A stretch of 64,000 nt of DNA from Neobacillus sp. PS3-34. GTDB taxonomy: Bacteria; Bacillota; Bacilli; Bacillales; Cytobacillaceae. Every line of letters begins with the position of its first letter. The stretch's first letter is position 1. The stretch is from contig NZ_CP133267.1 in the NCBI RefSeq assembly GCF_030915465.1, forward strand, positions 4,825,001-4,889,000. The letters are read 5' to 3'. This document shows positions 47,579-56,778 of the stretch, in pieces. Below the pieces are notes generated by a model that ran no database searches, was not told the origin of the DNA, and worked only from the letters and a program-made list of their open reading frames with translations. The position numbers were made by a program, and so were the translations under genes.

Positions 47579-48036
47579 TTAAATGGTAATAGGAGGCAGG
47601 ATATTACCCGTTTCAAGCAAGCTTTTTAAATTGCTGATAATCTGGCCGAACCGTTATTAAGTCCTTCAAAGGTATCATCCGCATCCACAATGTCAGTAGC
47701 GGGCACAAGATTTTCATGCTTAAGCGTTAATTTGACCGTTTGTCCCATTGGTTTCAACTCAAAAGTGACCTGTGATGGCTGCTCACGAACCGTTTTATCC
47801 CCTACAGAATTCCATGTAAAAGAAAGTAAACGATGCGGCTCACACTTTAGGATTGTTCCGTAGTCTGTGACCTCGCCATTTCGCAAATAATTGACGATTG
47901 AGCCTTCCTTCCAATCGGATTCTATTTTGGTTCCAAAAAAGTACTTTTCGGTGAAATCACTGCTTGTCAACGCTTCCCACAGCTTTTCAGGTGTCGTTGC
48001 GATGTAGGTAACATAAACAAATTTTTTGTCAGTCAA
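47579..48036 (-). pseudogene. SRPBCC / AHSA1-like protein, frameshifted near the C-terminus
   Basis: The N-terminal 125 residues are a normal AHSA1 domain (FVYVTYIATTPEKLWEALTS, FSPF-like ESDWKEGSIVNYL, LLSFTWNSVGDK). The frame then reads EGLNNGSARLSAI and stops at 47626, while the typical last helix IISNLKSLLETGNILPPITI follows in another frame up to 47579. One missing base near 47653 explains it. The gene overlaps arsR by four bases, the common regulator-SRPBCC pair. Loss of the last helix would probably destabilise it. Confidence 0.8.
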
Positions 48037-48347
48037 TTGTTTTCCTCCTCAAGCTTTCTTTTAAGTTCGCTCAATGCGTCAATCCGATGCCGTTCAAATT
48101 TTCCAATCCAGCGATCGTATATCTCTCCGATCGGAGCAGCATTCAAAAAATGCAGCTTATTTCGACCGTGCCATTCAACGACGATTAAATTCGCCTCCTC
48201 CAAAATAACAAGGTGCTTTGTTACCGATTGGCGAGTCATTTCTAGATGTTCACATAGCTCACTTAATGTCTGCCCATTTTTCTTAAAAAGTTCGTCAAGA
48301 AGCTGTCTGCGGCTTGAATCTGCAAGAGCTTTAAAAACATTATCCAT
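48033..48347 (-). CDS. ArsR-family transcriptional regulator, probably leaderless
   Basis: 104 residues from ATG 48347 (MDNVFKALADSSRRQLLDEL). Winged helix: GQTLSELCEHLEMTRQSVTKHLVILEEANLI with wing VVEWHGRNKLHFLN. It lacks metal-binding cysteines, as in the SRPBCC-linked ArsR group. A longer start at 48383 is excluded by a promoter in that region. It probably represses itself and the SRPBCC gene. Confidence 0.9.
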   Translation of the reverse strand: MDNVFKALADSSRRQLLDELFKKNGQTLSELCEHLEMTRQSVTKHLVILEEANLIVVEWHGRNKLHFLNAAPIGEIYDRWIGKFERHRIDALSELKRKLEEENN

Positions 48348-48353
48348 AAATTT

Positions 48354-48383
48354 ATTATATGCAACCATTTGTCTGCATGTCAA
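48354..48383 (-). promoter_or_regulatory. Promoter with internal palindrome for arsR
   Basis: Minus strand TTGACA (48383-48378), 18 bases, TATAAT (48359-48354). The spacer contains ATGCA...TGCAT, a likely ArsR operator. The expected start site (about 48347) coincides with the ATG, so the mRNA would be leaderless. Confidence 0.75.
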
Positions 48384-48496
48384 GATGGTGAAAGTTCTCT
48401 GGTACTACGCAATAAAAAAAGTGCCTGACCAGCGATTCGTTCCACAGGGAAGTATCGAGGTCAAGCATTTATTCCTACCTTTTTGTAAACATTTAA

Positions 48497-48947
48497 ATCA
48501 ATCGGCTGCCATGTTTTGTCCAATAGAACCCTCTTATTAGACATTTTGATTACTCGGCTACCTCGTTGTGTCTAATAAAGCCCTCTTATTAGACATTTTG
48601 ATCGCTCGGCTGCCTCGTTTTGTCTAATAAAGCCCTCTTATTAGACATTTTGATCGCTCGGCTGCCATGTTTTGTCTAATAGGACCATCTTATTAGACAT
48701 TTTGATCACTCGGTTGCCTCGTTGTGTCCAATAGAACCCTCTTATTAGACATTTTGATCGCTCGGTTGCCTCGTTTTGTCTAATAAAGCCCTCTTATTAG
48801 ACGTTTTGATCACTCGTGTGCCAGGTTTTGTCCAATAGGACCCTCTTATTAGACATTTTGATCACTCGGGTGCCAGGTTTTGTCCAATAGGACCCTCTTA
48901 TTAGACATTTTGATCACTCGGTTGCCTCGTTTTGTCCAATAGAATCC
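48497..48947. repeat. Tandem array A: eight 52-bp hairpin units plus a partial one
   Basis: CTCTTATTAG starts at 48531, 48583, 48635, 48687, 48739, 48791, 48843 and 48895, an exact 52-base period. Each unit is a 27-base hairpin (arms TGTCTAATAA / TTATTAGACA, 7-base loop such as AGCCCTC) and a 25-base spacer (TTTTGATCGCTCGGCTGCCT...). Arms vary less than loops. It abuts the 3' end of the threonine aldolase gene. No CDS. Confidence 0.95.
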
Positions 48948-48955
48948 TAACTTGC

Positions 48956-49981
48956 TTATAAAACGAGCTTTTTCATGTCTTCAATGAAAGCTGTTACGTG
49001 TTCCTCTTTTGTAGCCCAGGATGTTACGAGACGAATCGCAGAGTTTTCTGGATCGACCTTTTGCCAAATATGAAAAGAATACTTACCTTGAAGCTCGGCA
49101 ATGAGTTTGTTTGGCAGAATCGGGAAGATTTGGTTCGATGGTGAATGGGTCAAAAACGTAAAGTTTGCTTTACCTAGTTCATCCCTTAGCATTTTTGCCA
49201 TCTTATTTGCATTTAAAGCCAAATCAAAAAACAGATTGTCCCGGAAAAGCTCAAGAAATTGGATGCCTAAGAGCCTTCCTTTTGCAAGAAGTGCCCCTTT
49301 TTGCTTCAAATGGAATCGAAAATCCTCTTTTAAAGAATCACGGCAAATAACTAAGGCTTCACCTATCAATGCTCCATTCTTCGTGCCTCCGATATAGAAT
49401 GCATCAACAAGTTCAGGAAGATCGCTTAACTTCAGGTCATTTTCTTCTGAACACAGTGCTGACCCTAGTCTCGCACCATCCATAAATAAAATAAGATTGT
49501 GCTCGTTACAGAAATCTCGTAATGCGGTCAGTTCACTCTTTTTATAAATGGAGCCTATTTCTGTTGAATTTGATATGTAGACCAATTTCGGCTTTACCAT
49601 ATGCTCATCCGTATGTTCTTCAATCACAGCTTGTAAGTATTCAGGTTTTAATTTCCCATTTTCAGCTTCAACCGATATTACCTTATGCCCTGTGGCTTCA
49701 ATTGCACCCGTTTCATGCGTAAGAATATGACCGGTACCCGCTGCAATTGCTGCTTCATGTGGTCTTAGGAAAGCTGATAGGGCTGTAAGATTCGTTTGTG
49801 TGCCTCCTGATAATAGGTGGATATCAACGTCCGTTCCGATTTTTTCCTTTAATAGTTCAATCGCTTTTTGAGTAAATTGATCTTCACCATACCCATCCTC
49901 TTGCACAAAATTAGATTCCACTAAAGCATTTAATATTCTAGGATGTGCACCTTCGCTGTAATCGTTTTTAAAGCTGTACAT
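48956..49981 (-). CDS. ltaE: Low-specificity threonine aldolase
   Basis: 341 residues, the beta-eliminating lyase family. MYSFKNDYSEGAHPRILNAL, the PLP pocket around THETGAIEATGHKV and FMDGARLGSALC, and the lysine motif FYIGGTKNGAL. It cleaves L-threonine or allo-threonine to glycine and acetaldehyde with PLP in the cytoplasm. It starts at ATG 49981 after GGGGGATAACAA. It is monocistronic and its 3' side is joined to array A. Confidence 0.92.
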   Translation of the reverse strand: MYSFKNDYSEGAHPRILNALVESNFVQEDGYGEDQFTQKAIELLKEKIGTDVDIHLLSGGTQTNLTALSAFLRPHEAAIAAGTGHILTHETGAIEATGHKVISVEAENGKLKPEYLQAVIEEHTDEHMVKPKLVYISNSTEIGSIYKKSELTALRDFCNEHNLILFMDGARLGSALCSEENDLKLSDLPELVDAFYIGGTKNGALIGEALVICRDSLKEDFRFHLKQKGALLAKGRLLGIQFLELFRDNLFFDLALNANKMAKMLRDELGKANFTFLTHSPSNQIFPILPNKLIAELQGKYSFHIWQKVDPENSAIRLVTSWATKEEHVTAFIEDMKKLVL

Positions 49982-50208
49982 TTGTTATCCCCCGCCTCGT
50001 TTTTTCCTTGATTATACGTTTTATCCTATCATAACGTGTTAAAAAATCCATGGGTCTTCCCTTTGCGCCCTCAAGGAATTTTACGCAAAACAATATTATC
50101 AGTTTACATAATAAATTTATGGATTACTAACACTTCTTATTTACTAGAGGTCGCTATCCTAATCTAAACATAAATGTAAATTTTTTCTATCAATTTGTCT
50201 CTTATCTA

Positions 50209-50225
50209 TGTAACCAAACTGTAAT
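50209..50225 (+). promoter_or_regulatory. WalR-type binding site
   Basis: TGTAAC-CAAAC-TGTAAT matches the WalR (YycF) consensus TGTWAH-N5-TGTWAH exactly, 80 bases before a cell-wall hydrolase gene. Further TGTAAA sits at 50175. WalR activates wall hydrolases in Bacillus. The rest of 49982-50304 shows no gene. Confidence 0.65.
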
Positions 50226-50304
50226 ACTATTCTATTTTATTTGTTCATAGTAATAGATTAACTAAGAAATCCACTGGACTATCACCTTTAGGAGGAATCG
50301 AGTT

Positions 50305-51060
50305 ATGAAAAAAATAATCGCTACTATTACATTATTTTCGTCTTTCTTATTTGCCTCTCCTGCCTTTGCGTATACAGTTAAAAATGGGGATACTATGTCC
50401 CAAATCGCCTCGGAATCTAACCTCACCTTACAGGAATTAGCAGCAATGAATCCGCAAATTCAAAATCTTGATCAAATTAATATCGGTCAGACTATTATTA
50501 CTGAGTTACCCCAAAAGACAATAACCCTACCAGAGCAAGTAATCTACTCAGATAATACGATAGACCAGCTGGATAGATTAGTTATAGCTGATGCACAAAT
50601 GAAAGAAGAAGTTAATCCACAAATTCAAGATGTTAAGGTCGATGAGCCAGTTAACGCTGAGACAACCAAAAAGCCTGTAAGCACACCAGAGAAAGCAAGC
50701 TACTCCGATTATGAAATTGATCTGCTAGCTCGATTAGTTAGAGCTGAAGCACAAATCGAGCCTTTTGAAGGAAAGATAGCAGTGGCCTGTGTTGTGCTAA
50801 ATAGATTGAAAAGTTCTCACTTTCCGAAAACCATTAAAGAAGTCATTTATCAGCGTGGCCAATTCCAGCCTGTCAGCAATGGCGAAATAAATAAACCAGC
50901 TGATTCGGAATCCACCGCAGCCGTAAAAGCGGCTTTAACAGAAAAGCGAAATATGGCCCATGAATCATTATTTTTCTACAATCCTGCCATCGCTACCAGT
51001 CATTGGCTTGCTTCAAGAGCAACTACCCTTGTGATAGGCCAGCATGTTTTTAAAAAATAA
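50305..51060 (+). CDS. Secreted LysM cell wall hydrolase, SleB/CwlJ type
   Basis: 251 residues. Signal peptide (1-22, ending ASPAFA), one LysM (YTVKNGDTMSQIASESNLTL..NIGQTI), a linker with a decayed copy of the next domain's beginning (YSDNTIDQLDRLVIADAQ), then the Hydrolase_2 domain (YSDYEIDLLARLVRAEAQIE, GKIAVACVVLNRL, GQFQPVSNGEI, NPAIATSHWLA). The family cuts cortex or vegetative peptidoglycan. Good ribosome binding site TAGGAGG. The upstream WalR-like site suggests vegetative control. Confidence 0.92.
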   Translation: MKKIIATITLFSSFLFASPAFAYTVKNGDTMSQIASESNLTLQELAAMNPQIQNLDQINIGQTIITELPQKTITLPEQVIYSDNTIDQLDRLVIADAQMKEEVNPQIQDVKVDEPVNAETTKKPVSTPEKASYSDYEIDLLARLVRAEAQIEPFEGKIAVACVVLNRLKSSHFPKTIKEVIYQRGQFQPVSNGEINKPADSESTAAVKAALTEKRNMAHESLFFYNPAIATSHWLASRATTLVIGQHVFKK

Positions 51061-51077
51061 TAGGGACCTACATATCA

Positions 51078-52010
51078 TTAGTACCCTTTTTCAACGTCCA
51101 CCTTATTCCCTAGTTGCTTACTTTCATCAATATTTTTAAGCGTTTCAATGAAACACGCAACACCCTCATCAGGTGTAGTCACCGCAGATATATGTGGAGT
51201 AATATGTACGTTTGGATGCTCCCATAACGAATTCTCCTTTGGTAGAGGTTCTTGTGAAAATACATCCAGGACGGCAAATCGGACATGCTTTTGATTCAAT
51301 GCATCGAGCAAAGCACCTTCATCGACTGTTGCGCCTCTTCCAACATTGATGAATCCAGCATTTGAAAGCCTATCAAAAATTTTCTCTGTAAATATATTAG
51401 CGGTTTGTTCCGTCAACGGCAGAGTGTTAATGATGTAATCCATTTCACTTAATCGCGGAAAATGGGATTCCACCGTCATTACCTCTTTAAAATAGTCTTT
51501 GTTTTTTCCGCTTAATGAAACGCCGTATACTTCCACACCTAGTGCAGAGAACATTTTAGCCGATTGCTGGCCAATTTCCCCTGTACCGTAAATCATTACT
51601 TTTTGATTTCTCAAAAGCTTAGGAGTAACCGGGTGCCAATTTTTCTGGTGCTGGGCAACATGGAATTGGTCGTGAAACTGCAAATCTTTTAAAATATAGC
51701 TTAAGCAATACTCGGCAATTCTTTGGCCAAATGAACAAACTGTTCTTGTTAATAAAACATTTTCATTCCAGGACTTTCCGTATAAGAAACGGTCTACTCC
51801 CGCACCCAGCGAGTGAACCCACTTCACCTGACTGTAGTCAACATTGGATTTTAAATTAAAACAAACCAGCGCGTCGGCCCAATCTAAATCTTCCGACGTC
51901 ATCCCTTCTTCAGGTAAAAAACGAAAATTCTTTTGGATATGTCCTTTTTCTATTAATGGTTGAAGTTCTTTGAACATCGGACTGACTATTAAAATATTGA
52001 TTATATTCAT
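51078..52010 (-). CDS. D-2-hydroxyacid dehydrogenase family protein
   Basis: About 310 residues from ATG 52010 (AGAGGTGAAAA before it). The NAD-binding GTGEIGQQSAKMFSALGVEVYGV, the catalytic Arg in FINVGRGATVDEGALLDAL, Glu in VFSQEPLPKENSLW and His in HPNVHITPHIS are all present. It reduces a 2-keto acid or oxidises the D-hydroxyacid; the YGxGEIG form is of the GyaR/glyoxylate-reductase-like group. It converges with the LysM hydrolase. Confidence 0.92.
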   Translation of the reverse strand: MNIINILIVSPMFKELQPLIEKGHIQKNFRFLPEEGMTSEDLDWADALVCFNLKSNVDYSQVKWVHSLGAGVDRFLYGKSWNENVLLTRTVCSFGQRIAEYCLSYILKDLQFHDQFHVAQHQKNWHPVTPKLLRNQKVMIYGTGEIGQQSAKMFSALGVEVYGVSLSGKNKDYFKEVMTVESHFPRLSEMDYIINTLPLTEQTANIFTEKIFDRLSNAGFINVGRGATVDEGALLDALNQKHVRFAVLDVFSQEPLPKENSLWEHPNVHITPHISAVTTPDEGVACFIETLKNIDESKQLGNKVDVEKGY

Positions 52011-52067
52011 TTTTTCACCTCTCATTTCATTTTAAAGCCAATCGCTCCAAAAATAAAAGTCCCTTTA

Positions 52068-52895
52068 CTAATTTCGCTTTTTCAATACATAAAGCGAATA
52101 GCTCAATACCAGTGTGATCGATGAAAAGATCAGGGCAATACTAGAAAAAGCTAGCAGATAGACATTATATTCGGTGATTTTTTCAATGACTTGAAAGCTG
52201 TCAATACGAAGGAATCCAGCAGCCAAATTAAACATAATGAGTACGAAAAAAATCGTCAAAAGCCCTTTCGCTGCGCCATTGATGTCTGCTTTACTTAGGG
52301 CTATATGAGAGGAAATACTAATGGCCACCCAAACATAAATCCAAAACAATGGATGTATCAAATTTTTAAATGTAAAGAGACTTTTAAAGACGGCTAATAA
52401 AGCTCCTCCTACTGTTTTCAAAACATTTAGGTCTATTTTTTCGGGAGTAACATGCTGATGAATATAAGCTGTAAAGATTATATAGGAATCCGGAACACTT
52501 AAATACATTCCAAAAATTAACGCACCGATTCCGCTAAACAATGGTCCTAATCCGATAAAAAAATTCCCAGCCTGCTGATAATAACTATTCAAATTGTATC
52601 GGTGCTCAACATATCCAAGCACACCATCTGGCCTATTCAGCTGCAAAAATTTAACCCTTGTTACGCTATGTCCCCAAATAAAACACTGTATTAGATGCCC
52701 GAATTCATGAATGGGCACACCAATCCATGCAGTCACAAGAACCCCTCGAGGTCCAAACGCCCGAATCAAGTATGTATTTGAATACCGTTCAAACACTCCA
52801 AGGACCAGACCCACTGCGATCACAACACCAAAAAGATACAGCAATTCAATAACACTAATCATTAGTGTCTGTAAAATAGATGATAAAAAATACAT
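52068..52895 (-). CDS. Multi-pass membrane protein with HEFGH zinc motif
   Basis: 275 residues with about six membrane helices. VPIHEFGHLIQCFIWGH (His63, Glu64, His67) lies within the second helical region, as in M50-type intramembrane proteases, but the NxxPxxxxDG second motif is not evident. Possible metalloprotease or enzyme-derived membrane protein of unknown role. It lies 58 bases upstream of the dehydrogenase gene on the same strand, possibly co-transcribed. Confidence 0.75.
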   Translation of the reverse strand: MYFLSSILQTLMISVIELLYLFGVVIAVGLVLGVFERYSNTYLIRAFGPRGVLVTAWIGVPIHEFGHLIQCFIWGHSVTRVKFLQLNRPDGVLGYVEHRYNLNSYYQQAGNFFIGLGPLFSGIGALIFGMYLSVPDSYIIFTAYIHQHVTPEKIDLNVLKTVGGALLAVFKSLFTFKNLIHPLFWIYVWVAISISSHIALSKADINGAAKGLLTIFFVLIMFNLAAGFLRIDSFQVIEKITEYNVYLLAFSSIALIFSSITLVLSYSLYVLKKRN

Positions 52896-53060
52896 ATAAA
52901 TCCTTTAATCCTTTCCATCCATCTCTTTTTCTATCCATGTTATCCGACTTCTTGAAAAACAAACATGAAATTCGGATAAGGAACTATTAATAATGAAAGA
53001 ATTAAACAATAAAAATCTTAAAGATTTTACAAAAAGGAAGTCACCAAGAACAAAAACGAA

Positions 53061-53112
53061 AAAAGAAGGCTGATTTAAAAGAATGACAATCTTTCAAAAT
53101 CAGCTTCTTTTT
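53061..53112 (-). terminator. Terminator of the metC-like gene
   Basis: Minus strand AGAAGCTGATTT pairs with AAATCAGCCTTCT, then TTTTTT. Confidence 0.75.
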
Positions 53113-53115
53113 AAA

Positions 53116-54279
53116 TCAACCTAAACTTTGTTCCTGAACAAGCACTTGAAATGCCGCTGTTAGATCCGCTTTTATTTCCTCAGGATTCTCTAAACCAATA
53201 TAAAGTCTGACTACTGGAGTGTTTGAGTCATTTTTACGGTGAAGAGTGGCCAGGCTTTCATAACCACCCCAGCTTACCCCAATCCGAAATAATCTCAGAC
53301 TATTAACCATTTCTCTAACGACTTCATAAGGCAGTGCCGTTTCAAACGAAAGCAAGCTTCCAAATCCACTCATTTGTTTTTTTGCTAAGGAATGGAATGG
53401 GTTACTAGGAAGACCAGGAAAATTCACTTTCGTAATAAAGGGCTGCTCTTCCAGGAAATTGGCGATTTCAAAGGCACTCTTTTGATGCTGCTCCATCCGG
53501 ATCGCAAGGGTACGCATCCCTCTTAAAATAAGTGAAGCATTTTGTGGTGACAGTATGCCCCCCAGCAATAAATGTTCATTTTTATTAATGCTATAAATCA
53601 GTTCTTTACTCCCTACGATAACTCCTGCGACCACATCACTATGGCCGCTCATATATTTCGTTAAGGAATGGACAACTAGGTCTACTCCCATCAATAAAGG
53701 CTTTTGAAAAATTGGTGTTGCCCATGAATTATCAATGATCGTTTTCGCACCGATCTCTTTTGCAAATGAAACACATGCAGTAAGATCCTGAAGTTCAAAA
53801 AGAAGACTTGTCGGGCTTTCTAAATAAATAAGCTTCGTGTTATGCTGTGCAGCATCTTTTATTTCTTCGATACTGCTGCCATCAACGAACGAGGTATGAA
53901 TATTAAATTTTGTTAAATATTCACTTAAGAACTCCCGCGTCGGTCCATAGGCTTGATCGACGCAAATAATATGGTCTCCAGATTGAACTGTCGAAAGAAT
54001 CGCAGAGCTTATGGCAGCCATTCCAGACGCAAAGCAACGCGCTTGCTCCCCTTTTTCTAATGCCGCAATTCGTTCTTCGAGAATTTTGACCGTAGGATTA
54101 TTTCCCCTTGTATACAGATAAGAATCCACTAATGTTTCCCTGGCTTTTTCATAATCTTCCACGGTATCAAAAGTAAACAAGCTATTTTGATAGATAGGAT
54201 GGGTTACCGCTCCTTGATGCTTGTCGTCATGCTGATCATGCGTTAGTAAAGTGTGATCTGAAAAATTATTAATTGCCAT
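53116..54279 (-). CDS. metC: Trans-sulfuration PLP enzyme (cystathionine lyase-like)
   Basis: 387 residues of the Cys/Met metabolism PLP family. YLYTRGNNPTVKILEERIAALE, CFASGMAAISSAILSTVQSGDHI, YGPTREFL, the PLP lysine in VVHSLTKYMSGHSDVVAG, and C-terminal GVSWGGYESLATL are all present. Beta- versus gamma-lyase activity cannot be decided; MetC is the closest name. No S-box riboswitch was seen upstream. Monocistronic. Confidence 0.85.
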   Translation of the reverse strand: MAINNFSDHTLLTHDQHDDKHQGAVTHPIYQNSLFTFDTVEDYEKARETLVDSYLYTRGNNPTVKILEERIAALEKGEQARCFASGMAAISSAILSTVQSGDHIICVDQAYGPTREFLSEYLTKFNIHTSFVDGSSIEEIKDAAQHNTKLIYLESPTSLLFELQDLTACVSFAKEIGAKTIIDNSWATPIFQKPLLMGVDLVVHSLTKYMSGHSDVVAGVIVGSKELIYSINKNEHLLLGGILSPQNASLILRGMRTLAIRMEQHQKSAFEIANFLEEQPFITKVNFPGLPSNPFHSLAKKQMSGFGSLLSFETALPYEVVREMVNSLRLFRIGVSWGGYESLATLHRKNDSNTPVVRLYIGLENPEEIKADLTAAFQVLVQEQSLG

Positions 54280-54365
54280 CTGTATCCCCCATAAATAAAA
54301 ATTATTATTATTTATGATTCGATAAGGGCGTTGTTTTTTCCTTTTCGCAAGGTCCTGTTAAAAGC

Positions 54366-54392
54366 AAAAAAGGGCTGAAATGAGTCCTTTTT
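54366..54392 (-). terminator. Intrinsic terminator
   Basis: Minus strand AAAAAGGACT-CATTTC-AGCCCTTTTTT, 34 bases after the 43-residue gene. Confidence 0.7.
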
Positions 54393-54425
54393 CGAGTTTA
54401 TTTTCACCTAAAACTAGTCTACCAT

Positions 54426-54557
54426 TTAACCAAATATGGAAATGCCAGTTTTATAACCTGCTTCAATAGATTGAACGAAAAGATAAACAAGCAAAATTAA
54501 TGCCACAATCCGTGATGCTTTTGGATAACGGTTAAACAATGATTTTATTAATCCCAT
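54426..54557 (-). CDS. 43-residue membrane peptide
   Basis: ATG 54557 follows AAGGAGGATGTAAG. MGLIKSLFNRYPKASRIVAL, then LLVYLFVQSIEAGYKTGISI and FG: an amphipathic N-terminus and one membrane helix. It has its own terminator. I do not recognise the family. Confidence 0.6.
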   Translation of the reverse strand: MGLIKSLFNRYPKASRIVALILLVYLFVQSIEAGYKTGISIFG

Positions 54558-55219
54558 CTTACATCCTCCTTTTAAGCTTTGTCTAAAGCAGGATATTTTT
54601 GTTCTCCAACTGCCCCGGCAGCACTCCGTTTTTTAAAAGAAAGCTATGGTAAACTTTAATGTTGTTTTTTAACTAAAATAATAGAGGTACTTATTGTTAA
54701 CGGGTTCCGTTTCCTATCGCAAAACGTCAATTTGCACAGGAAAATGCAAACCAAAATGTAATCCTTTTTGCACTATAAAATCTAGAGCAATTTGTAAGGC
54801 TAGAGAGATTAATAAAACATTAGATATAGCAAAGGTTTATACCTTGCTATTTTGCTTTTAATTGCTAATTCTTCGGGTTGCTCATTAAGAAGTTTGCAAA
54901 CCATTTCAGCCTTCTCCGTATCGATTTTTGTGTAGGTACGGGATTCATAGGCGGAGAATTTCCTGCTAATGTTTAGAGGGGAAGCTTAAGAAGCGGATAT
55001 AAGCGGAAATATTCCGATTAACTGCTCTAAATAAGACAAAATCCAGAGATTAGGATAATATAAACGGAAAAACTACCCTTATTTTTAAGGAAATATGGGT
55101 ATTTTCCAATTTAGCCGGAATTTTACCGTTTATTTTTCATACGCAGTGAAATCAACATTCAGTTATAACAGTGCCTAAAAGAAAGATGGCGAAAAATCCT
55201 TACTTTTAAACTATCTTTT
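54558..55219. repeat. Long gene-free stretch with hairpin-rich repeat DNA
   Basis: No gene. From about 54950 to 55140 inverted motifs alternate: GCGGAGAATTTCC, AAGCGGAAATATTCCG, and GGAAAAACTACCC pairing with GGGTATTTTCC (55070-55107), then AGCCGGAATTTTACCG. It looks like a dispersed non-coding repeat; it has no second copy in this window. Confidence 0.45.
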
Positions 55220-55945
55220 TCATTCCAAACCTTTACGGGACTTTACTATCAGGAAATGTGGGTTTTTCAAAAGCTGGTTGTACCAGTTTGCCGACTCGGG
55301 CAGCTTTTCTATAAACTCGGGAACAGCCTGGGGCTCCACAAGTTTTTCCAATATAAAATATTTAGCCGTGACATTCATGATTTCCTGAAGCGGCATTCGG
55401 AAAAAGGTGACCTCAACAAGTCCCGACTCCTTCTTGTTCCATTCATCCACCAATAATTCATGGGCAAAATAATCAGGCCTGTCAAACATTGTAAAGTCCA
55501 TAAACGGGTGATGGACAGAAAAAACAAACTGTCCGCCCGGCTTTAAGACGCGGTTCAGCTCATGGAAAGTCATGTCCCAATTGTCGATATAGTGGAGAGT
55601 CAGTGAACTAATGATGAGGTCAAATGAATGATCTTGTAACTGTAGAGATTTGCTCAAATCATGGACCATTATGTTTGCTCCATTACCAACTCTTCTTTTG
55701 GCTGCATCGACCATTTCCGGACTTATATCAATTGCTGTAACCTTTGCACCGCGCTGCACAAATTGCTCTGTATACCAGCCCGCCGCACAGCCGGCATCCA
55801 ATACAGCAAGACCTTCCATGTTGTCCGGCAGCAGCTGCATCATCGCAGGGCGCTCGTAATAGGCATTGCTGCCACTTTCCGTATCGACATTTAGTTCATA
55901 ATCCTTGGCTAGTTTGGCATAGGCCTCTAAGACTTTATCTTTCAT
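55220..55945 (-). CDS. Class I SAM-dependent methyltransferase
   Basis: About 241 residues from ATG 55945 (AGGAGGGGG before it). Methyltransf_11/25 type: VLDAGCAAGWYTEQFVQRGA (motif I), VTAIDISPEMVDAAKRRV (II), FDLIISSLTLHYIDNWD (IV), ELNRVLKPGGQFVFSVHHP (VI). It methylates a small molecule or lipid; target unknown. It is 46 bases after the nucleotidyltransferase gene, likely one transcript. Confidence 0.92.
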   Translation of the reverse strand: MKDKVLEAYAKLAKDYELNVDTESGSNAYYERPAMMQLLPDNMEGLAVLDAGCAAGWYTEQFVQRGAKVTAIDISPEMVDAAKRRVGNGANIMVHDLSKSLQLQDHSFDLIISSLTLHYIDNWDMTFHELNRVLKPGGQFVFSVHHPFMDFTMFDRPDYFAHELLVDEWNKKESGLVEVTFFRMPLQEIMNVTAKYFILEKLVEPQAVPEFIEKLPESANWYNQLLKNPHFLIVKSRKGLE

Positions 55946-55991
55946 TTTTCCCCCTCCTATTGGTCTCAACCGCTATCTTTTATACTTACAA

Positions 55992-56525
55992 CTAGTTTTT
56001 TGACTTTTCAATCATATTTCGAAGAATCTTCATGCTTTCAATGTCTTTAGGCCTGGGTTTTCTTCCAGTTCCTTGCTCGTATACTTGTTTTTCCTCCAAT
56101 AATTGCTGCAGGCTTAACACAAATGCAGTTACCCCCTGAAGAGTATGAAAATCTGTTGGCAATGCATCCTGCCTCCATTCCCATTCATCAGGTATTCCAT
56201 AGGCATAAATCCGTCCATCCGGGGACTGTTTAAGGAATACAAAGCTGATATCTACGCCATTCTTTAGGAAATCGGTCTGAAATTCACTTACCGGTATGAG
56301 ATGGAAACCAGCCTTCACCAGTTCCCTTTCAAGCATCTCTCGGTTCTGCACCCAGGTAACCAAATCAAGATCAGAGTGATTTCTGGTAATCCTTCCAAGC
56401 CGAAAATCGATCGCCCAGCCTCCCCTTAACCAGAATCGGGCATCCAGTGACAAGCAAATAGAATTTATTTCACTAAGAACCTTCAACTGGGAACGAGCCA
56501 GTTCATTTGTATTCTCGCTATTCAT
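55992..56525 (-). CDS. Nucleotidyltransferase (aminoglycoside adenylyltransferase-like)
   Basis: 177 residues. FWLRGGWAIDFRLGRITRNHSDLDLVTW is the active-site block of the aminoglycoside-2''-adenylyltransferase / LinA-like family, with the two catalytic aspartates in HSDLDLV and a third acidic site in NGVDISFVF. It transfers AMP to a hydroxyl group in the family. Antibiotic resistance is only a possibility. It is upstream of the methyltransferase gene. Confidence 0.85.
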   Translation of the reverse strand: MNSENTNELARSQLKVLSEINSICLSLDARFWLRGGWAIDFRLGRITRNHSDLDLVTWVQNREMLERELVKAGFHLIPVSEFQTDFLKNGVDISFVFLKQSPDGRIYAYGIPDEWEWRQDALPTDFHTLQGVTAFVLSLQQLLEEKQVYEQGTGRKPRPKDIESMKILRNMIEKSKN

Positions 56526-56732
56526 GTTTCCACCCCCTTGGGAATCTTCCTTGAAAGATAATCGAATCTAGTTTTTTTATAAAAATATAATCTAACAATT
56601 CTATAATCAATCGAAAGTGTCCTTCTTATTCAGAAAGTGACCTGTTCCTTTCTCTGTGTTCCGACAGGGTTCCTCCTGAATTTTTAGAAGAGAAATGTAC
56701 CTGTACTTACTTAAAGTGAAAATGAGCGCATA

Positions 56733-56774
56733 AAAAAATCGAACGTCCATAATGAAGAAGACGTTCGATTTTTT
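56733..56774 (-). terminator. Intrinsic terminator of the subtilase gene
   Basis: AAAAAATCGAACGT / ACGTTCGATTTTTT, a 14-bp perfect stem. Confidence 0.9.
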
Positions 56775-56778
56775 CATA

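Noticed and set aside
48497..48947. CRISPR array
   Set aside because: The period is exactly 52 and the 'spacers' are themselves repeated with only small differences. There are no unique spacers and no cas genes.
54280..54425. S-box or T-box leader for the metC-like gene
   Set aside because: The leader is short and lacks the conserved motifs.
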